From contig CAJQUW010003203.1 of the NCBI GenBank assembly GCA_907163375.1, positions 186,001 through 250,000 of the forward strand: a stretch of 64,000 nt of DNA. Reading direction: 5' to 3'. The notes under the pieces were generated by a model, which had not been told where the DNA came from, searched no databases, and saw only the letters and a list, made by a program, of their open reading frames with translations. Source of the stretch: Prostheceraeus crozeri. Lineage: Eukaryota > Platyhelminthes > Polycladida > Euryleptidae. A program made the position numbers and the translations under genes. Positions within the stretch are counted from its first letter, which is position 1. Every line of letters begins with the position of its first letter. Shown here piece after piece: positions 12,590 to 23,454 of this stretch.

Positions 12590-14685
12590 TCAGTTTGAAC
12601 TTCGACGTCAACTTAATAAAAATCTTCAAACAACCTCATCTCAAAGTCAACAGCCTTCAATCAGTCCAGTGAAACAAGTAGAGAAATTAATGCAGAGAGA
12701 TGGCTTATCCCCTCGTAGACCTACAAAGGTCAAGAGACATCTACTCGCCAATGCATCGCTAATGTCATGCACTTCATCGCAAAGTCGGAACAGAAGAAAG
12801 GAGCACTGACTGTTAAAGACAACTTTGCTGACTGTCGCACGGAGAACCATGACTTCACGATTATTGTCTAAGTATCTGAAAGTTGGGTGAAAAATACGAC
12901 GAGCGTCAGAGATGAATTCACGGTCTGAGGAGAGGGTCATAACGAAAGAACGGGTCAAGAAGTTCTGCATGGATCCTTCAAATTCAATCTGTTTGCCTGG
13001 AAAGAGGATGTTATCAAGGTCAATGGAAATCACGAACAGTGTCACGTCCTATCTGATACTGTGAACATTCTTCACGAGAAGTACAACTCTCAGAATCCAG
13101 AATCGAAGATCTCTCTTGCTACTTTTAAGCGTTGTCGCCCATGTGAAGCTCTCCCAATCACCGAGGAATGTGGCAGGAATGCGCAGGAATGTGGCTCTAT
13201 GCAAAATTCATCAGAATTTTGGATTCCGACTTGGCGCAATGAAAGGCAAAGGAGTATCAAATTGCTCAACAACTTTTCTTTTGGCTTACACCAATTTTCA
13301 GGCCTTAGAAAAGGTGAAAGAGCTTCAAGCAGATCCAATCCATTTTCGTCAATCGATTCCAAAGACCGAAGAAGTAAATGTTAAGCCAGTGAAGCGTACG
13401 GTGTTAGAGGATATAGCTGAACAACAAGATGAATTTATCCAGAACTTCGAGCAAGATCTGATTAAATTTCGTGACCATCACGACAGAGTATTGAACCAAA
13501 CTCATCACTTTGCTTTGTTGAAAAATGGACTTTCACCTGATCAAATCACAGTGCAGATTGACTTTCCTGAAAATTATGTTTGTAACTATAAAGACGAAGT
13601 GGCAGCTGCTTATTTCTCGAAAGTGCGAGTGACAGTTCATTCAGCTGTGTTTCATTTTCGGAAAAGGGAAGGAATATTGCAACATAAAAGTGTAGTGATC
13701 TTATCCGATGAATTATCACACAAGGCTGCCACAGTATGCGCGTTCTTGAAGGTTCTCACGAGATAGTGTAAAATACATTTCCCTCAAGTCCAAATGATTC
13801 ATTACCTGTCAGACTCACCCACATCTCAGTACTGTAATTCACAAATCTTTGCAATTCTGCATCGCCATCAAGAACTGCTTGAAAGCGACCTGGCAGTATT
13901 TTGAGAGTGGTCAAAAAAGGCTTTTGTGACGGGTTAGGTGCAACTGTGAAGCGCTCTGCAGATCTAGCTGTCAAGAAAGGAATTCTGATCAAATCAGCCA
14001 ACGATTTTATGGAATGGGGCAATAACAACCAGATCAGTCGTATCTTTTCTACTCGTCTCATCTGAGGATGTATCGAGATCAACAGATGAACTGGAAGCAT
14101 TCTAGAAATTCAAAATTCGTAATACTATGAAAATACATGCTGTTGTGCCATTTGATGGAGGCCTGATGGTAAAAACATTTCATGTTTCGATGTGGGCTGC
14201 TGGAAAGATAACACATTCCAACCATCCTGTCCTGGCTGGAGTTTCCATGAGGAACACGGGATGAGTCTGTTATTTAACATGAATCATCACTATCAGCACC
14301 CACTCAGAATGAATGCGACCAACTGAATGCGGAGGACTTCGAAATCCAAGGTAGAGAATATGGGCATCAGCGTGATGATCGACCAATGGACACTGTAGAG
14401 AAAATCAGGTTGGACTTGGATATCGGGGACTTCGCAGCATTCAAGTACGATAACGAAGTATTCGCAGGAAAAATGTTAGAAACCACAAATGGTGAATATT
14501 ACATCAGCTTCATGGAGAAATACCTTTTCTACGAATGCCATTTGCGATGGCCCAAAAGCAAAGATGAGGTTTGGGTACGCCTGGAAGATATAATTTCTAA
14601 AATCAATTCACCTACGCCTCAAGGACGATCAGGACGATGTTTCTTGATTTCGCAAGATGATGGAGTTTTTTTCGTGTATAGATGA
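12590..14685 (+). pseudogene. Broken DDE-type transposase (Sola-like) of the 11.3-15.8 kb element
   Basis: Several plus-strand frames belong to one protein family that I know as a recurrent unnamed transposase in invertebrate genomes. In order: an N-terminal basic part with SPRRPTKVKRHL (about 12695-12740); a segment reading CLPGKRM (about 12993) and LHEKYNSQNPESKISL (about 13070-13115); the putative first catalytic Asp in IDFPENYVC (about 13558); VILSDELSH (about 13695); HYLSDSPTSQY (about 13800); and a C-terminal chromo/SH3-like domain (14386-14685, GDFAAFKYDNEV and SFMEKYLFY, DEVWVRLEDI). Frame changes occur near 13040, 13200 and 13770, and in the 13800-14100 part the reading shifts repeatedly. 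Thus it is inactive. A minus-strand frame at 13756-14100 is a shadow. Confidence 0.7.
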
Positions 14686-14731
14686 CTTGTGCTATTTTCA
14701 AAATAAGATAGAGACAAATTGATAACATTTT

Positions 14732-15244
14732 GTAATTTACGCTATACTATCGAGCGTGTAAGATTTGAACAATTGGTAGATAAATTTCCACATTAAAATT
14801 AATTGTTTTTGCTTTGGAGAATGGTAAATGAAGGTTTTAGTCTGAGTGAAGAAACAATAGGTTTGCGGGCCCTATAACAATCAAATATTCCTACATGTAA
14901 TTTACGTTATCCGTCCGATAGAGTCAAAATAAAGTTGTCTCAGCTCGAACACAGAAAATCTACTTTTAACAAGATAAATATTATGCTGTTATGACAATGT
15001 TAAGAAAATAAGGGTATGCCTATTAGAAATTGTAGACTTTGTATTTCTAGGTCCTATACTAGAAGCCTGTGATCAATCGATTATAATTGTGGGCAGAAGT
15101 ACTTTGATTTGATAAATATTTCGTAAATTATGGCTACTTGGTAGCGCAAACATATATTGTGATGACTAATTATAGTTGCTTCGAGGTACTGGTAAACTTG
15201 CTTTGAAATGCATTACTGCGAATCTAAAGCGTCATTTACGTTAT
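14732..15244. repeat. Right subterminal ATTTACGTTAT repeats
   Basis: Copies at 14732-14745, 14897-14913 and 15231-15244, plus weaker ones near 15119, mirror the array on the left of the transposase gene. Confidence 0.65.
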
Positions 15245-15815
15245 TTAAGAGTTATCGTTTCTTTTACATGCTGTTGTAAGAACTGAATTTGTATACAGGC
15301 ATCGTAACACACGCAGATGCGATAAGGATGCTCCTAAAGTTGCTATAATGCAACTCCAAACTCATTTTGTCACATTTGACAAAGGCTGCAATTTTTGAAA
15401 CTATCTCAGATTTTAATACACGAACAGAGTGTTGGATACGGATTTAGATTAAATGCTTCATCAGTCGGACTCTGAATCGAATTCGGGTCCATCAACCCAA
15501 TATTGATATAACTGTGAATAAGTGACTGTACTGTAACTCCAAAACAGAAAATGATGACACTTGTTAATGATGAAATGCTATAGAGCATGCATTGAACAGG
15601 GAGGGGATAAAATAAGTTGCGAAAATTGGACAAAAAATTGGACTCATAACTTTGAAGGCCTCTAGAAAAGAAACTATTGATGATTTAATGATGTGGTTTT
15701 CTGCCCTGGGTCCGTGAAGATGTCTATTTCACTCAGAAAATATGAGGTTAATCAAAGAAATTTATTTTTCTTCGTTTTTCAGAAGTGGGTGGAGCCACTT
15801 TCGTGAGCCTTGCCC

Positions 15816-16604
15816 ATATTCGATTGGCAATAACAGACGACTACCATTTGTGGAGGCCATGCACGGTTTTTGAAAACTGTGTATGTTTGGGTGACATATG
15901 TGCATGTCTGTACATGTAGCACATTCAATAATTGTAGCAAAATCAATTTTGTCATGTGCGGCTTTCAGGCGGATAGTTGCACTACACTTACAGACCGTTG
16001 TTTTTGGATGAAATAGGGTATAGTCGGTCAAATCACCAAAAAAAAGTCAAATTACAGCTTAATTACATATCAGAAAGGCTTCCATAATTTGTTATAGGCC
16101 TATTTGCTCTTCAATACTCCCATGAATTGTAGAAAGTAGGCCACATTATATGTTTCCTTGATTAATACTAAACAAATTAGTTGCGTACAATATTGCTGTA
16201 TACATTAACATGTAAAATTGTGTTATGAAATACGACCACTATACTCGTATATGCACGTACGGTACAGCAGCCCATATGTGCACTTCAAAGTATGGAATAA
16301 AATAATATTAAGCCTATACTACTCCCTTCCAAAATTGGTGGCCCGCGATCCGTTTCCCGGGCCACTCCTTGTTGTTTAAAAATATTTAAAGTATTTCAGA
16401 CAAACTGTTTTGTATTGTTTGAATACAGTTTCATAACTACCATGACACTTTCGTTATTCATAACATGGTGGCAACTATCTTAGCATAAATTGATTTAATG
16501 CTATATGCTAGTCAGTTAAGTACATGATTTTACTCAGCAGCATACTTACATATTAGTTTTTGCAATAGCATTGCCTATATCCACTAGGTGAACAGAAAGC
16601 AATC
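15816..16604. other. Non-coding stretch up to the Gypsy element
   Basis: Includes the putative right half of the hAT-like element (to about 16372). The remaining 230 bp before the Gypsy gag start would be expected to hold the 5' LTR and primer-binding site, but I could not delimit either. Confidence 0.4.
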
Positions 16605-17505
16605 ATGGCTGACAAAATACCACTAATGAATTTGAAGGACTCTAATTTAGAGGGATCCCTGAATATATTCAAGCAGAATATTGATATTTTTTGTGAGGAC
16701 GAAGGCATCACAGATGCAGAAAAAGATTGCACAAAACATTCTCTGAGGCATAGGTGACGAACGGCTCAAACGACTTAACACATCAGGATTGACAAATGCT
16801 GAAAAGCGATCTCCATACAGTCTATGGAACTTCTTTGAATAGCAAATTCAAGTTAATGTGAACTTCCGCGTCCACAGATTACAGTTAATGCAGTTAAGAC
16901 AAGCATCCGACGAATTAATTGCTAACTTTATCACACGAGCCAGAACCGTAGCAAATAGATACAAGTTTACCGACACAGAACTAGAAGAGCGCTTAATTGA
17001 AATCATCATAGCTTCCACTCTAATTGAAAGCTTCCAGAAAGAGTTGCTAGGTAAGCCATCGGGATTCAAGTTATCCGATGCAGTGAAGGAAGGTCAGAAA
17101 TATGAGGCTATAATTGCAGGCTGCTCGCAAATAAAGTTACTAAGCCCCAAATCAGAAAACGAAAAGGATGTAAATTTACGCGCAGTTAGACAAAATTTTG
17201 AAAAGTGCCGTTATTGTGGACTGACACACAGACCAAAGACATGTCCTACTTTTAATGATGAATGCAAGAACTGTGGCAGAAGGGGTCATTGGAAATCCAT
17301 GTGTCGTTCTAGACCCAAACAAAACTATGCAAATTCCAAAAGTAGGCCTACCGCTCAAAAGTCTTTTCATGAAAAAAGAGTGAATGAAATAAATGATGAC
17401 ACATGCCAGACAGATGAAGAATTCTTGATGAAACTTGATTCGATTGAGACAATAGTGGAAAGTGATAGTATTTCTTATCGCAAAGGTCCAACTTCAGGTT
17501 AAACC
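16605..17505 (+). pseudogene. Gypsy gag part
   Basis: Starts at an ATG reading MADKIPLMNLKDSNL. The central region (about 16860-17160) is the helical gag segment with IANFITRARTVANRY. Two zinc knuckles follow at about 17206-17310: one variant (CRYCGLTHRPKTC) and one CCHC (CKNCGRRGHWKSMC), typical of Gypsy nucleocapsids that package the element's RNA. Broken; part of the fossil described above. Confidence 0.85.
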
Positions 17506-17840
17506 CAAAGCACTGCCGAATTTCCAAAAGCTCCGATTAAAGATCGACACCGGCGCCTCAGCCAACGTCATTCCTTTGTGCATTCTTAAGGAAATGTGTG
17601 GAAAGCTATACTCACTAAGCTTGATAGCGAGTACCCCTGGTACCAAACTCACTGCATACAACGGTACACCTATGCCATGTATAGGAACCATAGATCTTCA
17701 ATGCAGAAAGGGAGACGAGATATTTACAATTCAGTTTTTTGTTGTGAACATCGAAGGTCAATCTATCTTGCCGTCTGCCGAACAGATGCAGATTTTACAA
17801 TCAAATGTGATGAAATTAGAGAAATTCACTCAGGAATAGA
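17470..17840 (+). pseudogene. Gypsy aspartic protease part
   Basis: The frame carries KIDTGASANVIP, the retroviral-type DTG(A) active site, at about 17541-17575, followed by a YNGTPMPCIGTIDL strand pair and a FVVNIEGQSILP segment near the end. In Gypsy elements this enzyme matures the gag-pol polyprotein. Fossil part. Confidence 0.85.
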
Positions 17841-17929
17841 AACTGTCTCATTAGATGATTTAAAGCAACGCTACAAAAACCAGTTTGATATATACCGTAG
17901 GGAGTTTTCGGTCACCTCCTCGACTATGC

Positions 17930-20900
17930 ATCAAGATAATGCCGATCCGTTTATTGATCCGCCACGTAGATATCCGGTCAATCTGTTACCAAAGATAAAG
18001 AAAACTCTGATTGACATGGAGAAGGATGACATCATTCGTCGAATCGACGGACATACCGAATGGTGTTCAAGTTTAGCATTTGATGATAAGTGTTTTATTC
18101 GATATGAATGAAAATCTTACATTTCAGCAAACATGCATAAGTAAGTCAAGATGCATAATTGTGTAAAAATGATACAATTTAGCAGAAAAGCAATCACAGT
18201 TATACACGTATTTACAATTACATAAGCTACATTATCTCCTCTATAGACAGACCAGATTTGATGGAATTATGGAGGTAGGTACAAACAGGTAAGAAAGCAC
18301 GAGAACGACGGGATGACAACTGTAATGGGACAGAATAATGTCCGGTATGTTTCAGTTTTTGAGGAAGCATATCATGCAAAATGTGTTTTGGAGAAGACAT
18401 GCGATCAAAAATACGTAAGGCACTTTTCGTCGACGAATCAACAGAGAAGTAAATTTATTACAATCACAATTGCTACCGCATATTATAAAATGAGCTTTCT
18501 TGTTCACTCTTTCAATCTGCTTCGTCAATTTACAATTCAAACCAACAAAAAGAGGTCCGCAATACTCTAAAATTCCAAGAATAAAAGAAGAATACAAAGC
18601 TAATAAATGATCCTTTGATAAATGAGATCGCAAATTCCGTAAAATAAAAAGTCTTTGAGCAGCCTTCTTAGTGATGATGTCAACATGACTACTCCATTTC
18701 ATTGCTTCATCATACACAACACCAAGCAGTTTGATTTCAAGTTTCATATTCCATTCATCAGGAATCACAACTTCAACACCTGACTTTTTAAAAAATATAG
18801 ATTTTGTTTTTAAGTCATCAGTTTCAAACCGTTGCGGTCGCACCAAATCTGCACATTGAGATATTCCTCATTGACCATGCTATTGTAGTCACTGTTTTTC
18901 AAAATGGGGATAAGGACAGCGATGTCGTCGGCAAATTTGACCAAAAGATTTCCTCTGTTCTGCTGGGATAGACTTCCCATGTGGGCTGCAAATATATATG
19001 GTGAAATCACCGAGCCTTGCGGCACACCTGAAGAGGCATGAGAGAAGTTGCTCATTATTTCAGAATTCAGATATGTTCTCTGGAGTCTATTTTGGAAGTA
19101 ACTACCAATCCTTTTCAAAAATGGAGTAGGGAAATCGGCGTCAACTAACGATTTCATGATGCATTCATGTCATACAGAATCGAACGCCTTTTGGATGTCA
19201 AATGATATTAGTATCACGCCTTCACATTCGCTGTAGTCCATAGAGGTTGTCACAAACTCTTGCACGATAAGGTGAGCATGGATAGTTCCGGAGCATGGTC
19301 GAAACCCAAACTGGAGCGATCCGTACATTTCGAGCAACTTGTCCTTTACAGAGTCGAGAACACAACGTTCGAGTACCTTGCTTAATATCGGTAGCAGAGA
19401 AATAGGTCGCAGTTGATCAATTTTCGAATTTTTGTCTTTAGGCCCCGGGACGACATTTGCTGTTTTCCATCTTGAAGGAACGATACCTCTTTGGACAGAT
19501 AATGAAAAGATGTGAGATATAGGCTCAGAAAGAACAGATGCAGCAGAAGAGAATAGTTTCGGAGTAAGGTCATCACTACTACCAGCTTCGACTGATCCAG
19601 TGTAGAAAGGTGTCTGAAGACATTGAATGGACTCATGTCAATATTCCAATAAGTGTCATTGTCAGGTATTGAGGACATGATAATTGACCAATTTGGTGAC
19701 TCGACGAATTGATCACTGAAAAATTGGTTTATTTCTTCTGCAGCAACATAGGGACTGATGAAGGCATTGACAATGTTTGAGAGAGGCTGTCTTTGCTTCT
19801 TGTTGAAGTACGAGTTGGCAATCTTCCATAGTCCATTCTTTGATTTTCTGGTGTTTTTCAGTCATTCTTCCTTCGCTTTCTCTATCATCTGCTGTTAAAA
19901 AAGATGACTCACTCAGAATATGTCTTGACCCTCAGAAACTGAACCAAGCTTTGAAAAGATGCCCATATAAGATACCAACTGTTGAAGAAGTCAACCCAGA
20001 ACTCTGTCAGGCCAAGGTTTTCAGCAAACTAGATGCGAAAGCAGGCTACTGGTCTGTGCATCTTGATGAAGAGAGTCAACAGTTGACGACTTTTCGGACA
20101 CCCTATGGCAGATTTTGCTGGCGACGCCTGCCGTTTGGCTTAAGTGTCAGCAAGGATATTTTCTAAGAGAGGATGGACCATATTCTTGATGGACTTGAAG
20201 GAGTTGTAGGGATACCTGATGATGTCTGTGGTTTTGGTAAAGACCGCAAGGACCACGACAGAAACCTTATCAATCTGATGGAAAGAGCTAAACAATGTGG
20301 CCTAGTTTTCAATTCCCAGAAATGCGAGATAGGCAAAACCTCCATTTCATTCTTCGGGAACGTCCTTACTAAAGATGGTCAGAAGCCTGATCCGGACAAA
20401 ATAGCCGCTGTACAAAACATGCCATTCCCACAGGACAAAGACGATCTACAAAGAAGACTCTTAGGATTTCTGAATTATCTCTCGCCGTTTATTCCAAAAT
20501 TCAGTGAAAAGGTTGAGATTCTGCGAGACCTTTTGAAGAAGGACGTCCCATTTGACATATCAGAAGATCATATGGCTTGTTTACATACTTTGAAGACGAT
20601 TATTTCGTCTGACACCGTTTTAGCCTATTATGATCCAAATAAGCCACTGATTCTTGAAGTAGATGCTAGTCAAAAAGGCTTAGGGGCAGCTCTGATTCAG
20701 GACGAGTGACCAATTGCGTTTGCATCCAAAAGCTTAACTGATGCCCAGAATAGATACCCAAATATTGACCGTGAAATGCTAGCCATTGTTTTTGGTGTAA
20801 CAAAATTCCACACCTATCTATATGCAAGAGACTTTGCCATCATAACAGACCACAAGCCATTAGTTATGATATCACAAAAGCCGATCAACAAAGCACCACC

Positions 20901-20965
20901 GCGATTACAAAGGATGCTTTACAGAATTCAAGGCTATTACTAGAATATCAATTAGATTGAATATC
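17930..20965 (+). pseudogene. Gypsy reverse transcriptase and RNase H part (interrupted by a LINE)
   Basis: The RT entry (PRRYPVNLLPKIKKTL and IIRRIDGHTEWCSSL, about 17960-18080) lies before the LINE and the palm after it: LRICLDPQKLN (about 19905), FSKLDAKAGYW (about 20020), TPYGRFCWRRLPFGL (about 20100) and the IPDDV active site (about 20215). RNase H follows with LEVDASQKGLGAAL (about 20655) and AFASKSLTDAQNRY (about 20720). The domain order and sequences are those of Gypsy pol. Fossil part. Confidence 0.85.
18085..19890 (-). mobile_element. 5'-truncated LINE (CR1/Rex1-like) inserted antisense
   Basis: Read on the minus strand, this encodes a non-LTR reverse transcriptase: VFRHLSTLDQSK (about 19625), PSRWKTANVV (about 19470), then DQLRPISLLP and LSKVLERCVLD (about 19415-19360), LQFGFRPCSGT (about 19305), LISFDIQKAFDS (about 19215), SGVPQGSVISPYIF (19036-18990), LVKFADDIAVLI with the FADD active site (about 18935), and a thumb/C-terminal part (18846-18352). 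The frame changes near 18830, and earlier near 19160 and 19430-19600, and there are internal stops, so it is dead. The 3' tail ends near 18085 with an AATAAA-like signal (about 18105). The endonuclease is missing through 5' truncation. The clade is a judgement from the motif style. Confidence 0.85.
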
Positions 20966-20999
20966 AAAACGGCAGTCAAATGCACCTCTCAGACGCGTT

Positions 21000-22250
21000 G
21001 TTTAGACTGCCCGATCCGTTGAATACATCATTAGTTCCACTTGACATATACGTTGATGGTATTCAGTCCCATATGAAAGACTTTGAAAATTTTGACATCG
21101 GTATTTCGGATACAAGACGCAAACAACTGATAGAAGAGACGAAAAAAGATGATACACTGAAAGAGCTAACGAATGTCATTTCGAATGGTTGGCCAGAGAG
21201 AATTACTGACGTACCCAGCAATATCCGCAGTTTCTGGTCTTTTCGTGACCAGCTGTCGATTGAAAACAGCATCATATTTAAGGGAAATCAAGTTATTATT
21301 CCTCAGTCTTTACAAGACGACATTCTGAATCTATTACACAAGTCACACCAAGGCATTGACAAAGCACGGCTACAGAGATACTGCTTATTGGATTAATATC
21401 AACCGAGACATTGAGAACATCACACGGCAGTGCCCAGCATGCCAACAGTTTCAAAATGCCAACAGCAAAGAACCGATGATCTCTCACGAAATTCCACCAC
21501 ATCCTTGGTATAAGATAGGGATAGACCTTTTCCATGTCGATGACAATGACTATTTCTCGAAATTTCCCGTTGTCATAGAGCTGAATAGCACGTCATGCCA
21601 GACTATAACAGGCGAAATCAAGAAACTCTGTTCCCTTTTCGGCAAGCCAGCCTAAACTCAGACAATGGCCCACATTTTATCGGCCAAAACTTCAAAACAT
21701 TTGTTAGCAAATGGGGAATAAGTCACGTGACATCGTCTCCGAGATATGCCCAGTCAAATGGATTTATTGAGAGACACGTCCAGACTGTGAAAAAATTACT
21801 TAAAAAGTGCCGCATTTCGGGGCAAGACACTCAAGAAGCAGTGCTACTCCTCAAAGCAACTCCAATAAGCAGTGAGATACCATCGCCCGCTGAAATAGTT
21901 TTCGGACGAAAGGTGTGTACAGCGCTGCCAACACGGATACTCCCAAGTCATAGATTTGAAGATACACACAGCCAGCTGGTAGATAGATAGATGAAAGCGA
22001 AGGTCCAATACGACAGCACCAGCAACGGAGAATTACCTATGTTATTGCCAGGTCAGGCTGTAAGGATCCTAGATAGGGAAAATAAGACGTGGTCACCAGG
22101 CACAATCATACAGGATAGTAATGAGCCACGCTCATAAATTGTAGAAACGCATAAAGGGAATAGAATAAGGAGAAACCGCAGAGACCTTAGAGAGCTCTAC
22201 ACGAAAGCTGATGCACCCCGCAGCAGACAACGCATGAACACAAAGCACTA
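21000..22250 (+). pseudogene. Gypsy integrase part
   Basis: An HHCC zinc-binding region is recognisable from HKSHQGIDKARL (about 21340) through CPACQQFQNANSKEP (about 21432-21475). The catalytic core follows, with WYKIGIDLFHV (about 21510), LNSDNGPHFIGQNF (about 21653) and YAQSNGFIERHVQTVK (about 21745), giving the D, D, E set in the expected order, and then the C-terminal part. It inserts the DNA copy of the element. Fossil part. Confidence 0.85.
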
Positions 22251-22319
22251 AACAGAAGCCACACGTATGCCAGACAACTCAGAACACAAAGTAGGCTTAC
22301 TCTGTCTGAACAAACAGAT

Positions 22320-22724
22320 CAAACGCAGAACGCAGATCTATTTTTCACTACCCGCAAGGGTAGACTCATTAAACCTTCTGACAAGCTATGCGGAAAATCG
22401 GACATGCTGATGACCAGACGAGGTGGAGAAGAAAGCGAGTCGAGGCGACAAGGTCGAGATGTCGAACGAGAACTACGAAACGGAGGAGAAGGCGAGTCGA
22501 GACAACCTGGGCGAGAAAGACGATACGGAGGAGAAAGCGAATCGAGACGACAAGGTCGAGATGCCGAACGAGACCGTAAAAGCGGAGGAGAAGGTGAGTC
22601 GAGACAACCTGGGCGAGAGCGACGAAACGGAGGAGAAAGCGAGTCGAGGCGACAAGAACGAGATGCCGAACGAGACCGTAAAAGCGGAGAAAGCGGGACT
22701 TTTCGCGACAAATTCGTGAAATGA
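22320..22724 (+). pseudogene. Charged, repetitive C-terminal tail of Gypsy pol
   Basis: The reading frame through FFTTRKGRLIKPSDKL, a phrase common at the end of Gypsy polyproteins, runs without a stop into an Arg/Glu/Gly-rich tail with units such as GESESRRQGRDAERD and GEGESRQPGRERR, ending at FRDKFVK. The underlying DNA repeats with a period of about 102 bp over 22423-22690. The tail is unusual in length. The +1 frame gives a Lys/Glu-rich alternative that also stays open because of the repeat, and I treat it as a shadow. Confidence 0.65.
22423..22690 (+). repeat. Tandem repeat of about 102 bp within the Gypsy tail
   Basis: The block GAGTCGAGACAACCTGGGCG occurs at about 22491 and again at about 22593, with flanking GGTCGAGATG and GAACGAGACCG words also repeating; about two and a half units are present with half-unit internal similarity. 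Confidence 0.75.
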
Positions 22725-23454
22725 TAATGAACAGGCTACATCCCTTGAATTAATGCACTTATCTTAAAATATGTATGGTAGGGTAGCGGCCGTGTGAAGA
22801 TTTTCAAATAGCTGTGTATGAGACGGAGAGGGATAGAGCAATGCACACACGAGTTGCCTAGCAATGATGCGTTAACAGAAATATAGTCAAATCAAGCTTC
22901 TGACTGCTGACACAGCTACATTTCACGTTATTGTCTCTAATTTCAAAGTACTCGTTCGATCTGCATAAGTTTATATGTACAGGTAGAAAATATCCTCACC
23001 TCACTCACGTGTGCCTGAAGCTTTGTGACGATTAATACAGTTTTTCTGATTTTATAAACATTTAAACCGGAGGACAGCAGAAGTACCTATCTGTTCGCCT
23101 GGTGAGCTGATTGCTTATTGCTGAGACTTATGATATGGCACATAATCGATGTCATTTTATTTACAATGCTGAGAAATTTGCTTGATAATGTTCGTATCAG
23201 ATAATCGGTTCTTCTTTCGACGGCAACTTTAACCTCAATTGTTCTATCAATTGCTAACCTCAGTTGTTCCCTCAATGACGCCAGCCAGGCCAGACGGAAT
23301 CACACAATCACACAGTAGAGACTTGTCGTGAAGCCGGCTGCATGCAGATTGCAGACTTCGCGCGCACCGTGATAACATGATAACGTGAGTGTATGCGCAT
23401 TTCTCGACAATTAAACGACGAATTAAATCTCGGGATTGAGCCAATCCGGGATTA
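22725..23454. other. Non-coding stretch after Gypsy pol
   Basis: The 3' LTR should start here, perhaps just after the stop, but without a matching 5' copy I cannot fix its ends. The remainder shows no gene. A scrap reading TCTCGGGATTG and CCGGGATTAG at 23430-23457 resembles the CCCGGGATT family. Confidence 0.4.

Larger units (their letters stand above)
11302..15815 (+). mobile_element. 4.5-kb Sola-like DNA transposon with complete ends
   Basis: Thirty-base terminal inverted repeats lie at 11302-11331 and 15786-15815; they agree at 27 of 30 positions and share CAAGGCTCACGAAAGTG. The direct flanks are ATAT at 11298-11301 and ATAT at 15816-15819, a 4-bp target duplication. Between the ends sit one broken transposase and, on both sides of it, many copies of an ATTTACGTTAT motif. 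Four-base duplications are a known trait of the Sola superfamily, and the transposase type agrees loosely; the superfamily name is my inference. The ends look intact while the coding part is decayed. Confidence 0.75.
10804..16372. mobile_element. Possible hAT-like outer element, split by a nested transposon
   Basis: The left edge reads TAGTGGTGGGCAACGCG followed by two TGGCCCGC words; the right edge (16336-16370) read on the other strand starts GAGTGGCCCGGGAAACGG and includes GCGGGCCACC. This is the style of hAT termini (CAGTGGxGGGCAAC, then GGCCCGC). The inner 4.5-kb transposon would have landed inside it. No 8-bp target duplication matches at the two ends and no hAT transposase is seen, so this is a tentative, non-autonomous remnant. 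Confidence 0.35.
16605..22724 (+). mobile_element. Gypsy-type (Mag-like) LTR retrotransposon, broken, with a nested LINE
   Basis: Parts follow the canonical Gypsy order on the plus strand: gag with zinc knuckles, aspartic protease, reverse transcriptase, RNase H, integrase, and a long charged C-terminal tail. The RT active site has the form IPDD rather than the usual YxDD, as in some Mag-group elements. An antisense LINE of about 1.8 kb sits within the RT region. About half a dozen further breaks are present and the LTRs could not be delimited. It is an inactive fossil, older than the LINE it contains. Confidence 0.9.

Noticed and set aside
13756-14100. Minus-strand frame of 114 residues inside the Sola-like element
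   Set aside because: It is the antisense shadow of the transposase segment with SDSPTSQY on the plus strand.
22423-22719. Lys/Glu-rich frame next to the Gypsy pol tail
   Set aside because: The frame with RKGRLIKPSDKL is the one continuous with pol; the other stays open only because of the tandem repeat.
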